Shown in pieces: positions 1 to 5,501 of a stretch of 5,512 nt of DNA (within the stretch, counting starts at the first letter, position 1; the number at the start of each line of letters is the position of its first letter). Made by a program: the position numbers and the translations under genes. Under the pieces are notes generated by a model. The model made no database searches, had not been told where the DNA came from, and worked only from the letters and a program-made list of their open reading frames with translations. Source of the stretch: Clostridia bacterium (GTDB lineage: Bacteria > Bacillota_A > Clostridia > Oscillospirales > CAG-272). The stretch is taken from contig JAGDAM010000276.1 of the NCBI GenBank assembly GCA_017959485.1, positions 1-5,512 of the forward strand, written 5' to 3'.

Positions 1-192
1 AAAGCGCGGCAATATAAGAGATATTGCAAGCTTTCGACGTGGGAACCGGCAAAGAAACAGCCGTCGTAATGCGTGCGACGGGTCAAACGTGTGCTTCCTG
101 AAAACAGGCGCCAAAATTACTCGACAATCTCCGCACGCGAACCCGTGCGGTGTTGCCTTAATAAAATGAAAAACTCGAGTTCGCTTTTTCAC
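1..192. other. Leading region without a supportable gene
   Basis: I see no convincing coding sequence here. Short open frames exist on both strands at the left edge, but none has a start codon with a ribosome binding site or a recognisable protein motif. The tail of a gene that begins outside the window cannot be excluded. The only local structure is a 7-bp hairpin, CCGCACG (131-137) pairing with CGTGCGG (144-150) across a 6-nt loop. No T-run follows it, so it is at best a weak end structure for an upstream transcript. The stretch ends at the -35 box of the promoter for the phosphatase gene. Confidence 0.5.
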
Positions 193-221
193 TTGCAACT
201 CAGCTTCAATTATGATAAAAT
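193..221 (+). promoter_or_regulatory. Candidate promoter of the PP2C phosphatase gene
   Basis: TTGCAA (193-198) and TAAAAT (216-221) are separated by exactly 17 bp. The dinucleotide TG stands one base before the -10 box (213-214), an extended -10 arrangement that compensates for the 4-of-6 match of the -35 box. Transcription would start near 228 and leave a leader of about 80 nt before the ATG at 309. Inferred from consensus matching only. Confidence 0.6.
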
Positions 222-308
222 AAAGAAAGTGCCGACAGTCGCGCAGCGTTCGTATAACTCTTTTCGAGCACAATATCCGTTTCCGGTTTTCATCAGGGAA
301 AACAGCGC

Positions 309-2513
309 ATGAAAAAAGTAAAAAACATAACAATCGGCGGCATACAGCAGAAGATTCTCAACCTCGTAATCATCTCGATTATTCTTGTCCTCGCGGTGTT
401 CGCCGTCGTTATCATCTATCAGTCGGACCATCTGGTCTCGCTTGTGCGCGGCACCAACGAGTCTCAGAAAGAGTCGATAACCTCGATCTCCGATAAGACG
501 ATGACAAGTATTCTGGACGCCAATATGACCCAGAGCACTCGGATGGAGGCCTATATCGCCGAGGACGTTTTCGGAGACGCCGTGAGGATCGTGGAAGTGG
601 TTGCCGACTATACGTCCAAGCTGTTTGCTGCTCCCGCAGACTATCCGTCGCGTGAGGCCTCCGGTCCCGACGCGTCGAAAGACGGGCAGATCAGCGTCCA
701 GGTGCTCTCCGAGGCCGGAATCGACCTCTCGGATCCCGCGGTGAGCGGCAAGCTCGGACTGATTGCGAATCTTTCCGACCTGATGACGGCTCTGTACGCC
801 GACGCAAACGTGGACTCCTGCTACTGTGCGCTGCCCGAGGGAGTTATGCTGCTCGTCGACAACCACTCCGCGTCGAAATTCGACGGCGACGGAAAGGTTA
901 TACCAATCCCCGTCCGAGACAGACTGTGGTACAGGGGCGCCGAAGAAACCGGGAAGCTGTTCTTTACCGATGTAACCACCGATATTTTCACAGGCGAGAT
1001 CAGCATCATGTGCTCGCTTCCGGTATATAATGAAGGAAAGCTCGTAGCGGTAATAGGCGCCGATCTGTTTTTGAACGACGTATCGATCGCCGTCAACAAC
1101 GCCTCTCAGAGCGGCAGCTTCATCTGCGTAATCAACCAGAACGGACACGTTCTCTTCTCTCCCCGGACCGAAGGCGTCTTTCGCGTCGTTTCGGACGGCG
1201 AGGCGCCGGATCTTAGAACTTCCGACGACAAGGAGCTTGCCGTATTCGTCAAAGACGCGCTCGCGGACAATACGAAGCTGCGGCTTATCGACGTCGACGG
1301 CGAAAAGTATTACGTAATCGGCTCCCCAATCCGGAGCGTCGGATGGACTGTCATCAGCGTCGTCCCGAAAACGCTTGCCGATCAGCCGGCGGACGCGATG
1401 CTGAACCAGTTCAACACGATTCAAAACGGGGCGACCGAGACTTTCTACAAGAATCTTTCCAACTCGAAAACCACGATCCTTATACTGATCGTTCTGGTCG
1501 TGATTATCGCCGTGACGGCTGCAATCATTATATCGAAGAGGATAGTCAAGCCGCTTGAGGCGATTACCACGCGGGTCAGGGCTCTGGGAGGCGACGACCT
1601 GCTCTTCAAAATGGAGGACGTTTACCGCACTCACGACGAGATTGAGCTGCTCGCGGAATCCTTCTCGATACTGTCGGGAAAGACGCTGGAGTATATCTCG
1701 GAAGTCGAGCGCGTGACGGCTGAAAAGGAGCGCATAGGCGCCGAGCTGTCGCTTGCGACGCGCATTCAGGCGGATATGCTGCCTAACATCTTCCCCGCTT
1801 TCCCTGACAGAGCCGAGTTTGATATCTTCGCCACGATGACTCCCGCCAAGGAGGTCGGCGGCGACTTCTACGACTATTTCCTGGTAGACGACGATCATCT
1901 GTGCGCCTTCATTGCCGACGTTTCGGGCAAGGGAATCCCGGCGGCTCTCTTTATGATGGCCTCGATGATCATTCTCGCCAACAACGCCCAGATGGGCAAG
2001 ACGCCGGCTCAGATACTGCACGACACCAACGCGGCGATCTGCTCGAACAACCGTGAGGAAATGTTCGTAACCGTCTGGCTCGGTATTCTCGAGATTTCGA
2101 CCGGAAAACTCACCGCGGCCAACGCCGGACACGAATATCCCGCGCTGCTGTCGCCCGACGGAAAATTCGAGCTCTTCAAGGACAAGCACGGCTTCGTGAT
2201 AGGCGGCATGGACGGCGCCCGCTACAAAGAGTACGAGATCATGATGCGGCCGGGCTCGAGACTGTTCGTCTATACCGACGGCGTGCCCGAGGCAACCAAC
2301 GCCGGACTCGAGCTGTTCGGGACCGAGCGTATGCTCGAGGCGCTCAACACGGCGGCCGACCTCTCTCCGAGGGAAATCCTCGAAACCGTCAGAGCTGCCG
2401 TGGACGGATTCGTCCGGGACGCCCAGCAGTTCGACGATTTGACAATGATGTGCCTTGAATACAAAGGGACCGATGCCGAAGACACCGGTGAACCCGATAA
2501 GGCGGCCGACTGA
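309..2513 (+). CDS. Membrane-anchored dCache-HAMP-PP2C (SpoIIE/RsbU-type) serine phosphatase
   Basis: A 734-residue signalling phosphatase predicted to sense an extracellular ligand and dephosphorylate a cytoplasmic phosphoprotein; in this family that is usually an anti-anti-sigma (STAS) protein. Order of parts: membrane helix at about 16-37; extracellular domain at about 40-385 with double-Cache hallmarks (RLWYR at 205-209, then a PVYNEGKLVAVIGADL segment near 240-255); second helix at about 389-408; HAMP domain at about 409-462; signalling helix leading to the PP2C domain at about 494-727. Metal-site and fold motifs are intact: GGDFYD with D519 and D522, DVSGKG with D537, NAGH at 605-608, YTDG with D657, and FDDLT with D709/D710. 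The ATG is preceded by AGGGA (295-299) with 9-nt spacing. No STAS protein, anti-sigma kinase or sigma factor lies in the window, so its partner is encoded elsewhere. Domain assignment is firm; the substrate is inferred from the family. Confidence 0.93.
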   Translation: MKKVKNITIGGIQQKILNLVIISIILVLAVFAVVIIYQSDHLVSLVRGTNESQKESITSISDKTMTSILDANMTQSTRMEAYIAEDVFGDAVRIVEVVADYTSKLFAAPADYPSREASGPDASKDGQISVQVLSEAGIDLSDPAVSGKLGLIANLSDLMTALYADANVDSCYCALPEGVMLLVDNHSASKFDGDGKVIPIPVRDRLWYRGAEETGKLFFTDVTTDIFTGEISIMCSLPVYNEGKLVAVIGADLFLNDVSIAVNNASQSGSFICVINQNGHVLFSPRTEGVFRVVSDGEAPDLRTSDDKELAVFVKDALADNTKLRLIDVDGEKYYVIGSPIRSVGWTVISVVPKTLADQPADAMLNQFNTIQNGATETFYKNLSNSKTTILILIVLVVIIAVTAAIIISKRIVKPLEAITTRVRALGGDDLLFKMEDVYRTHDEIELLAESFSILSGKTLEYISEVERVTAEKERIGAELSLATRIQADMLPNIFPAFPDRAEFDIFATMTPAKEVGGDFYDYFLVDDDHLCAFIADVSGKGIPAALFMMASMIILANNAQMGKTPAQILHDTNAAICSNNREEMFVTVWLGILEISTGKLTAANAGHEYPALLSPDGKFELFKDKHGFVIGGMDGARYKEYEIMMRPGSRLFVYTDGVPEATNAGLELFGTERMLEALNTAADLSPREILETVRAAVDGFVRDAQQFDDLTMMCLEYKGTDAEDTGEPDKAAD

Positions 2514-2532
2514 CGCGGCGGCAATATGACGC

Positions 2533-2587
2533 GGGGGATGTAAAAAAGTCGAAACAGACTTTTATTACATCCCCCGATATTTATTTT
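2533..2587. terminator. Long hairpin terminator between convergent genes
   Basis: GGGGGATGTAA (2533-2543) pairs perfectly with TTACATCCCCC (2565-2575). The stem continues, with one extra base on the 3' arm, into AAAAGTC paired with GACTTTT, closed by the loop GAAACA (2551-2556). A T-rich tract (TTTATTTTT, interrupted by A) follows at about 2579-2588, so it should stop transcripts of the phosphatase gene. Read on the minus strand, the inner stem is followed by a T-run inside the outer stem, so it may also end transcripts of the convergent small gene. Confidence 0.85.
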
Positions 2588-2606
2588 TGACTTACATCCG
2601 CAATGA

Positions 2607-2621
2607 CCGGATTAAATCCGG
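2607..2621. repeat. 15-bp perfect dyad CCGGATTAAATCCGG
   Basis: A perfect odd palindrome with 7-bp arms around a central A, located 46 bp downstream of the stop codon of the small membrane protein. As RNA it could form only about a 5-bp stem with a 5-nt loop and no T-run, so it is not a terminator by itself. It could be a protein-binding dyad or the remnant of a repeat; function unknown. Confidence 0.5.
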
Positions 2622-2666
2622 GAGCCGCGACTGCCTCCTCATGCGCGGGAAAGGACGGTAAAGCGA

Positions 2667-2960
2667 TCAGTCCTCGCTGATTCCCACACAGCCGATGAAG
2701 GTGAGAGCGGCGGCGACGAGCAGACCGCCGATAAAGCCGAGAGTGCCGCCAAGCCACGCGCGGGCAAGGAAAAATACACCGACCGTTACTCCGGCGCCGG
2801 TCAGAAACCTGATTATCCAGCGTATGGCGGGACGCATAAAGAAGGCGGCTACCGAACAGCACATATCAAACAATTTATCATAAAGAGAATTTCCGGAAAA
2901 GGCATTATTGAGTTCGGATCCGGTTGAATAATTCTGATTTCCGTATTCGTTTCTGTTCAT
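2667..2960 (-). CDS. Small two-helix membrane protein, unknown function
   Basis: A 97-residue protein that I do not recognise. The first 26 residues are polar and Asn/Ser-rich. A patch with two adjacent cysteines (C34, C35) and basic residues R43, R47 and R51 follows. Two hydrophobic, glycine-rich stretches at about 54-68 and 72-93 should form a membrane hairpin; a short acidic tail (SED) ends the protein. There is no cleavable signal peptide. The gene looks real because it has its own GAGG ribosome binding site (complement of 2968-2971) 7 nt before the ATG and a perfect-consensus promoter. It is divergent from the S24 repressor gene and shares a promoter-spacer motif with it, so it is probably a target of that repressor. 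A stress-induced membrane effector, a holin-like protein or a structural membrane protein are all possible; none is shown. Confidence 0.85.
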   Translation of the reverse strand: MNRNEYGNQNYSTGSELNNAFSGNSLYDKLFDMCCSVAAFFMRPAIRWIIRFLTGAGVTVGVFFLARAWLGGTLGFIGGLLVAAALTFIGCVGISED

Positions 2961-2970
2961 TTTGGCACCT

Positions 2971-2980
2971 CGTTTTTCCG
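2971..2980 (-). promoter_or_regulatory. Candidate operator copy 1 (CGGAAAAACG) in the leader of the small membrane gene
   Basis: On the minus strand this reads CGGAAAAACG, identical over 10 bases to the copy at 3012-3021. It lies downstream of the predicted transcription start (about 2995) and directly abuts the ribosome binding site. A repressor bound here could block elongation. Assignment rests only on the repetition. Confidence 0.4.
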
Positions 2981-3001
2981 CTTTCGGAACTTTTCGAGCA
3001 T

Positions 3002-3030
3002 ATTATAGCACCGTTTTTCCGGTTTGTCAA
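3002..3030 (-). promoter_or_regulatory. Perfect-consensus promoter of the small membrane protein gene
   Basis: On the minus strand, TTGACA (complement of 3025-3030) and TATAAT (complement of 3002-3007) are both 6-of-6 matches with a 17-bp spacer. TG stands one base before the -10 box. Predicted start is near 2995, giving a 35-nt leader. A promoter this strong is expected to need repression, which agrees with the motif in its spacer. Confidence 0.88.
3010..3023. promoter_or_regulatory. Candidate operator copy 2, dyad ACCG-N6-CGGT in the promoter spacer
   Basis: The plus strand reads ACCG, six bases, CGGT; the core on the minus strand is CGGAAAAACG (3012-3021). It lies wholly inside the spacer between the -35 and -10 boxes of the small-gene promoter. 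A protein bound there would exclude RNA polymerase. The short arms suit a dimeric HTH repressor, but binding is inferred. Confidence 0.5.
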
Positions 3031-3051
3031 GCATATTTTTCTTTTTTTGGA

Positions 3052-3067
3052 ATTTTTTTAAAAAAAT
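3052..3067. promoter_or_regulatory. A/T palindrome between the divergent promoters, possible UP element
   Basis: ATTTTTTTAAAAAAAT is a perfect 16-bp dyad. Its right end abuts the -35 box of the repressor promoter, and its left end is about 21 bp from the -35 box of the opposite promoter. Upstream A/T tracts commonly act as UP elements or bends that raise promoter strength. An effect on either promoter is inferred. Confidence 0.45.
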
Positions 3068-3068
3068 A

Positions 3069-3097
3069 TTTACAAAAACGGAAAAATGTGGTATAAT
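3069..3097 (+). promoter_or_regulatory. Promoter of the S24 repressor gene (and probably the sulfatase)
   Basis: TTTACA (3069-3074, 5 of 6) and TATAAT (3092-3097, 6 of 6) are separated by 17 bp, with an extended -10 TG at 3089-3090. The predicted start is near 3104 and the leader is about 25 nt. No other convincing promoter appears before the sulfatase gene, so this one probably serves both. Confidence 0.85.
3079..3088 (+). promoter_or_regulatory. Candidate operator copy 3 (CGGAAAAATG) in the repressor promoter spacer
   Basis: It differs by one base from the CGGAAAAACG copies and lies in the spacer of the repressor promoter, 4 bp after the -35 box. In the opposite promoter the motif begins 3 bp after the -35 box, in the same orientation relative to transcription. 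The matching placement suggests autoregulation by the adjacent repressor, but this copy lacks the full CCG-N6-CGG dyad. Confidence 0.42.
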
Positions 3098-3128
3098 CTA
3101 TTCGTATTAAAAAACTGCGAGGTGCGCT

Positions 3129-3896
3129 ATGGAATACATCTCACGCATAAAGGAACTCAAATCAAAGCAAAAGATCACATCCGACAAACTGGCTGAACTC
3201 ACCGGAATTCCGAAAGGCACACTGACCAAAATCCTCTCGGGAGTCTCGGATTCCGTAAAGCTTTCCAATATCGTCGCAATCGCGGACGTGCTCGGAGTGT
3301 CGCTTGACTACCTTGTCCTCGGCAAGGGCAGCCCCGAAGCCGCTTATTCCCTTTCGGCCTCCGAACGCGCCCTTCTCGACGGATACCGCAATCTTGACGA
3401 TCGGGGCCGGACGCTGGTCGACACTATAATCAGCAAGGAAGCCGAGCAAAACAACGCCTCCCGCGGAACCGTACTCTCTTCTCCGATTACTCGTTCCGCC
3501 GGCGTCGCAAGAACACGCCGCAGCATACCGATTTACGACCTTCCGGTATCCGCAGGACCCGGCGAGTATCTTGATTACGACAACCCGTCCGATACGATAT
3601 CGATCCCCGTGGAACCCCGAACCGAGGGAGCGAGTTTTGCCGTCAGAATCAGCGGGCGAAGCATGGAGCCGAAATTCCACGACAAAGATATAATACTCGT
3701 TGAGAACACGGAAACGGTTGAACCCGGCGATCTTTGCGTTTACGTCCTCGACGGCTGCAGCTACTTCAAGGTATTCGGCGGCGACTGCCTGATCTCGCTG
3801 AATCCCGAATTCGGCAAAATCATGCTCAGCGACTACGAGAGCGTTTCCTGCTCCGGCCGCGTGATCGGCAGACTCAGAAAATCGGTCGTGAGATAA
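3129..3896 (+). CDS. HTH (XRE) / S24 LexA-like self-cleaving transcriptional repressor
   Basis: A 255-residue cytoplasmic DNA-binding regulator. Residues 1-65 form an XRE/Cro-CI helix-turn-helix domain (turn near LAELTGIPKGTLTKIL, 21-36; closing with LGVSLDYLVLG). Residues 72-125 are a helical linker typical of clostridial phage-type repressors. Residues 130-255 form the S24 domain. The self-cleavage parts are intact: Ala142-Gly143 in VSAGPGE, nucleophile Ser178 in GRSMEP, and general base Lys214 in YFKVF. The Ser-Lys distance of 36 is close to the 37 seen in LexA. Stress-stimulated self-cleavage is therefore expected from the family. ATG 3129 has GAGG (3119-3122) 6 nt upstream. The gene is divergent from a small membrane protein and shares the spacer motif with it, which suggests autoregulation. 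It is not classical LexA, whose N-terminus is a winged helix, and no GAAC-N4-GTTC box is seen nearby. It is more like a CI-type repressor, but no phage genes are visible. Confidence 0.92.
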   Translation: MEYISRIKELKSKQKITSDKLAELTGIPKGTLTKILSGVSDSVKLSNIVAIADVLGVSLDYLVLGKGSPEAAYSLSASERALLDGYRNLDDRGRTLVDTIISKEAEQNNASRGTVLSSPITRSAGVARTRRSIPIYDLPVSAGPGEYLDYDNPSDTISIPVEPRTEGASFAVRISGRSMEPKFHDKDIILVENTETVEPGDLCVYVLDGCSYFKVFGGDCLISLNPEFGKIMLSDYESVSCSGRVIGRLRKSVVR

Positions 3897-3935
3897 CCGG
3901 AATCCGCGCTTGTTTACTTAAAGAAAAAAGGTTGA

Positions 3936-5384
3936 ATGAAAAACATACTCTTTCTCTTTACCGACCAGCTGAGGTACGACGCGATCGGAGCCAACGGCAA
4001 CCGGTTCGTCCAGACGCCTAATCTCGACGCGCTTGCCGCCGATTCGGTCGTATTCGACTACTGTCTTACTCCTTCTCCAGTCTGCGTTCCGGCGCGCCTC
4101 TCGCTTCTTTCGGGAAGATATCCGGCACGCACCGGCTGCAACGCCAACAACAAGCAAACCTGTTACTCCGGCGACGGACTTTATGGGGCTCTGACCGCTG
4201 CCGGGCTGCATTCGTGCAACGTCGGAAAAATGCACAACTCCCGTGACCTGTACGGAAAGATGGGTTTCGACGAAAGATTTACCCAGGAGGAGATGTCAAA
4301 TCCGGCGGACGACTACACGAAATTCATTCTTTCATCCCCTTATAAAAACGTTTTCGACTACAACGGCGTCAGAAGCGAGATGTACTACGTTCCTCAGGTG
4401 TCGCAGCTTCCCGCCGAGGTTCACCCGACGCAGTGGGTCGGCGACCGCTCGATAGATTTCATTAATTCGCTGAAAAAAGACGAGCCGTTTTTCCTCTTCT
4501 CCTCGTTTATTCACCCGCATCCGCCCTTCTGCCCTCCGGCACCCTGGAACAAGCTCTACCGCCGCGAGAGCATTCCCGCTCCCTTTGTCCCCGAAAACTA
4601 CAGAGAATTCAAACCGATGATGACGCCTTCGTTCGACTGCGAACATCTCGGCATCACCGAACTCGCCGCAAAACGGCTGAAAAACTATTATTACGCCTGC
4701 GTCTCATTCGTCGACTACCAGGTCGGAAGAATCATTTCGGCGCTGAAGGAAAAAGGTCTTTACGAGGACACGGTAATAGTTTTTTCATCCGATCACGGAG
4801 AATTTCTCGGAGACTACTCAAACTTCGGAAAACGCTCGATGCTTGAGCCGGCAGTCCACGTTCCGCTGATGATGAAGATACCGGGCGCAGCGCCCTGCAG
4901 ACGGAACGACCTCTGCTCGCTCGTCGACGTGGCGCCCACGCTTCTCTCGCTCGAGGGAATTGGATACGGCGACGGAGAGTTCGACGGGATCGATCTTTTC
5001 GGCGGCGCGCACGACTTCGTTTATTCTCAATACAGCCACAAAGGCGACGGATCGTATATGATCGCGAGCCGGGACGACAAACTCGTTTACAGCGCCTCCG
5101 AGAAAAAATACCGCTATTTCAAAACGAGGCCCGAAACCGAAGATCTCTACGACGAAAGCGATCCTCGCGTCGCTCTTATGAAGAAAAAGCTCGACGCGTA
5201 TTATGAGTCTGACGTCGGCCGTATCCCTCAAAAAAAGAAAAAGAACGCGAAGATAAAAGAATTTGGCACCGGCTGGATGGATCACACCGCCCGTCACGGT
5301 GAGGAAAAGGCGAGAATCCCCTTCCCTTACGTCATCGATCTGCCGGATCTTCCCGCCGAGGAGGATCTGCGGGACAACAAATAA
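3936..5384 (+). CDS. Cytoplasmic Cys-type sulfatase (alkaline phosphatase superfamily, COG3119-like)
   Basis: A 482-residue family S1-type sulfatase, expected to hydrolyse sulfate esters (or, in related enzymes, phosphonate or phosphate diesters). It lacks a signal peptide: the first strand NILFLFTDQ at residues 3-11 starts almost at once, so it acts on a substrate that enters the cell. The signature CVPARLSLLSGR (50-61) places Cys50 as the residue converted to formylglycine. In an anaerobe this needs a radical-SAM maturase, which is not encoded here. Other site residues visible are D10, K98 and H100 (GKMH), H195 (HPHPP), D286-H287 (SDHGE) and K299. Position 11 is Gln rather than the second Asp of many sulfatases; the DQ pair resembles choline-sulfatase and phosphonate-monoester-hydrolase members. 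The C-terminus has a lysine run (433-436) and a charged tail. AAGG (3928-3931) lies only 4 nt before the ATG. The gene begins 39 bp after the repressor with no terminator between, so an operon is likely. The substrate is unknown. Confidence 0.92.
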   Translation: MKNILFLFTDQLRYDAIGANGNRFVQTPNLDALAADSVVFDYCLTPSPVCVPARLSLLSGRYPARTGCNANNKQTCYSGDGLYGALTAAGLHSCNVGKMHNSRDLYGKMGFDERFTQEEMSNPADDYTKFILSSPYKNVFDYNGVRSEMYYVPQVSQLPAEVHPTQWVGDRSIDFINSLKKDEPFFLFSSFIHPHPPFCPPAPWNKLYRRESIPAPFVPENYREFKPMMTPSFDCEHLGITELAAKRLKNYYYACVSFVDYQVGRIISALKEKGLYEDTVIVFSSDHGEFLGDYSNFGKRSMLEPAVHVPLMMKIPGAAPCRRNDLCSLVDVAPTLLSLEGIGYGDGEFDGIDLFGGAHDFVYSQYSHKGDGSYMIASRDDKLVYSASEKKYRYFKTRPETEDLYDESDPRVALMKKKLDAYYESDVGRIPQKKKKNAKIKEFGTGWMDHTARHGEEKARIPFPYVIDLPDLPAEEDLRDNK

Positions 5385-5397
5385 CGCAGGGGCTTCT

Positions 5398-5417
5398 TCT
5401 CGCCTAACGCGGCGAGA
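5398..5417 (+). other. Short hairpin after the sulfatase gene
   Basis: TCTCGCC (5398-5404) pairs with GGCGAGA (5411-5417) across the loop TAACGC. It starts 14 nt after the stop codon and no T-run follows, so it probably protects the mRNA 3' end rather than terminating transcription. Confidence 0.5.
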
Positions 5418-5432
5418 GTAATTGCCGATAAG

Positions 5433-5467
5433 GGGGCTGTAAAAAAAGTCAAAAATTTTACAGCCCC
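5433..5467. terminator. 12-bp hairpin of the GGGG(A/C)TGTAA type
   Basis: GGGGCTGTAAAA (5433-5444) pairs perfectly with TTTTACAGCCCC (5456-5467) over an 11-nt loop that contains AAAGTC. No T-run follows, so it is not canonical alone. It closely resembles the terminator at 2533-2575 in arm sequence and in the GTC next to an A-run, and it probably belongs to the same family of 3'-end elements. Confidence 0.6.
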
Positions 5468-5501
5468 GCAAAAATCGCGGACGGGAAACCGCGATTTTTG
5501 C
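5468..5501. terminator. Bidirectional intrinsic terminator
   Basis: GCAAAAATCGCGG (5468-5480) pairs perfectly with CCGCGATTTTTGC (5489-5501) over an 8-nt loop. On either strand the GC-rich core is followed by a run of five T, the arrangement of a two-way intrinsic terminator. It should end the repressor-sulfatase transcript and may also serve a convergent gene beyond the window. Confidence 0.85.

Noticed and set aside
1..110. Possible end of a gene at the left edge on either strand
   Set aside because: Several short frames are open to the edge, but none gives a recognisable protein tail, and the frames cannot be told apart without the upstream sequence.
73..312. A 79-residue plus-strand open frame before the phosphatase gene
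   Set aside because: It runs through the predicted promoter and leader, has no ribosome binding site and no recognisable composition, and overlaps the phosphatase start out of frame.
210..2189. A 659-residue open frame on the minus strand opposite the phosphatase gene
   Set aside because: It is an antisense shadow of a clear dCache-HAMP-PP2C gene, produced by its codon pattern. The translation is Arg/Val/Asp-rich, shows no domain or membrane pattern, and has no matching promoter or terminator.
2581..2862. A 93-residue minus-strand open frame overlapping the small membrane protein
   Set aside because: It is Arg/Ser-rich, has no ribosome binding site, and lies in another frame of a gene with clear promoter and start signals.
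2985..2996. Possible clostridial SOS box around GAAC at 2987-2990
   Set aside because: Only the left half GAAC is present; the expected GTTC after four bases is CGAG instead, so it does not match GAAC-N4-GTTC.
3129..3896. Calling the repressor LexA or a prophage CI
   Set aside because: The N-terminus is an XRE-type helix-turn-helix, not the winged helix of LexA, and no phage genes are visible. Only the broader HTH/S24 class is supported.
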